Assembly (NCBI GenBank): GCA_018817865.1
Contig: JAHITG010000205.1
Coordinates: forward strand, 1 to 6,736
Direction of reading: 5' to 3'
From: Spirochaetota bacterium
GTDB taxonomy: Bacteria > Spirochaetota > JAHITG01
Length of the DNA stretch: 6,736 nucleotides
This document shows, piece after piece, positions 5,591 to 6,736 of this stretch. Both the position numbers and the translations under genes were made by a program. Each line of letters starts with the position of its first letter. Position 1 is the first letter of the stretch. Below the pieces are notes generated by a model. The model saw only the letters and a list, made by a program, of their open reading frames with translations, ran no database searches and was not told the DNA's origin.

Positions 5591-6736
5591 TTATTGACCT
5601 ACCTTTTTCAGAAGATCCTTTGCTTTTTCATTATCCTTGTTCTTCTGTAAAGCATTCTTCAGATAAAAAAGAGTCATCTTTTTATCCTGCAGTTCAAAAT
5701 AGGACCTGGCGATCTTATACTCTATTAATGAAATATACTGATCACGATCAATATCCAGTTTTTTCGGTGTCATCTTCAGGGCTAATTTATAAACATAAAT
5801 CGCTTCATTATATTTTTTTTCTTGAAAAAGTTTATCCCCGGCAAAATGCTCATTCCTGGCAGTGACATAAGGCTGACATTTCGGGCATTCAATAGGATAC
5901 TTTACAAGATATTCATATCCGGCAACATAATCCATATTCTCCATTGAAGAATCCATCAGGCAGCCTTTTGGATGGTCATATACATCAGGGATCAGATAGA
6001 TCATATGGCCCATCTCATGTGCCATGATGTACCTGCCGATTATCTTGTTCCAGTATACCCGCGGTATATCCTTATAAGCATGTTCCGTTTTAAAATAATC
6101 CAGCGGTGTCAGCATCTCAAAAAGATTTACCATGGCAGTCGTACCATCAAATACATTCCTCTGAGGACTCTCAAAGGAACTTCCCCCTACCTTGGCATAA
6201 CGCAGAACAGCGTGAGGATAAGGATACAGATAATCATCATATACGATCAATGTGTTTGAGATAATTATATCATAATCCTTCTGTATATTCATCGCTGCTT
6301 TCCAGTTCACATATGAATTGTGAAGATTGTTCCGCCTGTCAATCAGGTAGTTCCCGGATTCCGTTTTCAATGTCCTTAGCTTATCCAGCTTATTCAGATA
6401 TTCATCATATAAAAAAGGCAGCACATCCTCGTACTTTTTGATCTTCTCCTGCGTCTCTTTATCAAAAAACTCCTTTAAATCCCATAACTTCCACTGGTTT
6501 AAAAACTGGATGATCTGGCTTTTATGAGGAACATACTCTATCTTTTTCGCAAAAAGCGGCAGTTTTCCTTTTTCCATCTCCTTATAAAGCTCATCTGCAG
6601 TTTTTAAATTATCGTTAAAGAATGGCTCCAGGCTCTTCACCCCTATATAATTAAAATAAAGGTTCGTTGCCCCGAATTTGGTCCACAGTTCAAGTTTAGC
6701 CTCCTTTATGATCTCTTCGATATCCTCAAAAGAGAC
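5591..6736 (-). CDS. Zinc-metallopeptidase-like protein with C-terminal TPR repeats, 5' end missing
   Basis: The frame stays open to the right edge, giving 381 visible residues; GTG 6640 is best read as an internal valine, because the codons before it (ending TNLYFNYIG) read as normal protein. A helical N-terminal half leads to DIIISNTLIVYDD and a glycine-rich KVGGSSFESPQRN segment. Then comes AHEMGHMIYLIPDVYDHP, an HExxH zinc site (visible residues His240, Glu241, His244; DNA 6005-6019) followed by acidic and His candidates for a third ligand. CLMD (259-262) resembles the Met-turn of metzincins, and CPKC (284-287) follows. From about 293 to the end two TPR-like helical pairs are seen (FAGDKLFQEKKYNEAIYVYKLAL; IARSYFELQDKKMTLFYLKNAL), suited to protein binding. 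Archaemetzincins also combine HExxH, CxM and CxxC, but the spacing here differs. Substrate and exported state are unknown because the N-terminus is off the window. It precedes the amidase-like gene by 23 bp. Confidence 0.72.
   Translation of the reverse strand, partial: VSFEDIEEIIKEAKLELWTKFGATNLYFNYIGVKSLEPFFNDNLKTADELYKEMEKGKLPLFAKKIEYVPHKSQIIQFLNQWKLWDLKEFFDKETQEKIKKYEDVLPFLYDEYLNKLDKLRTLKTESGNYLIDRRNNLHNSYVNWKAAMNIQKDYDIIISNTLIVYDDYLYPYPHAVLRYAKVGGSSFESPQRNVFDGTTAMVNLFEMLTPLDYFKTEHAYKDIPRVYWNKIIGRYIMAHEMGHMIYLIPDVYDHPKGCLMDSSMENMDYVAGYEYLVKYPIECPKCQPYVTARNEHFAGDKLFQEKKYNEAIYVYKLALKMTPKKLDIDRDQYISLIEYKIARSYFELQDKKMTLFYLKNALQKNKDNEKAKDLLKKVGQ

Noticed and set aside
5524..6259. Open frames on the + strand opposite the amidase-like and metallopeptidase genes (5524-5865 and 5972-6259).
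   Set aside because: They are shadows of strong - strand genes with recognisable motifs; their translations show no domain and no ribosome binding site.
6638..6640. GTG 6640 as the start codon of the metallopeptidase-like gene.
   Set aside because: The frame continues open with ordinary protein-like codons to the window edge, and no ribosome binding site precedes the GTG, so the gene is 5'-truncated by the window.

Overview
The window is AT-rich bacterial DNA with tightly packed genes, and it contains both complete genes and genes cut by the window edges. The signs point to a diderm (Gram-negative-type) bacterium outside the best-studied groups: a MetX-MetW methionine fusion, a small two-CW cysteine-rich protein, and a membrane-anchored amidase-like protein next to a zinc-peptidase/TPR protein. 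A spirochaete or deltaproteobacterium-like lineage is plausible, but the sequence alone does not settle it. I see no transposase, integrase, CRISPR array, rRNA or tRNA.

Left part, + strand (1-2758): three closely linked genes. The first is the 3' end of a MIP18/DUF59-type protein (iron-sulfur or metal-centre assembly family). After 7 bp comes a class I glutamine amidotransferase of the GMP-synthase-like type. Overlapping its stop by one base (TAATG) is a 605-residue fusion of homoserine O-acyltransferase (MetX) and the MetW methyltransferase-fold protein. The arrangement looks like an operon centred on activating homoserine for methionine synthesis. The roles of the first two genes in that pathway are not known.

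Middle (2759-3146): 388 bp without a gene. It holds a weak promoter candidate and a striking structured element at 3039-3128: a perfect 10-bp inverted repeat closing a 61-nt interior with its own 7-bp hairpin, followed by seven T's, ending 18 nt before the start codon of thpR. Because thpR transcription must either cross this terminator-like structure or start inside it, it is a candidate attenuator or leader RNA. thpR (3147-3761) encodes an RNA 2',3'-cyclic phosphodiesterase with both HxTx motifs.

Right part, - strand (3797-6736): three genes read leftward. The first, running in from beyond the right edge, is a zinc-metallopeptidase-like protein (HEMGH, a downstream CLM motif, CPKC, then TPR-like repeats). 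The second, 23 bp later, is a membrane-anchored protein with an Amidase_3-like fold signature in which a metal-binding His and the catalytic Glu both appear to be Asn. After a 124-bp gap comes a small two-CW cysteine-rich protein with an excellent ribosome binding site. The first two are probably co-transcribed and may form an envelope-associated pair. No function is proven for either.
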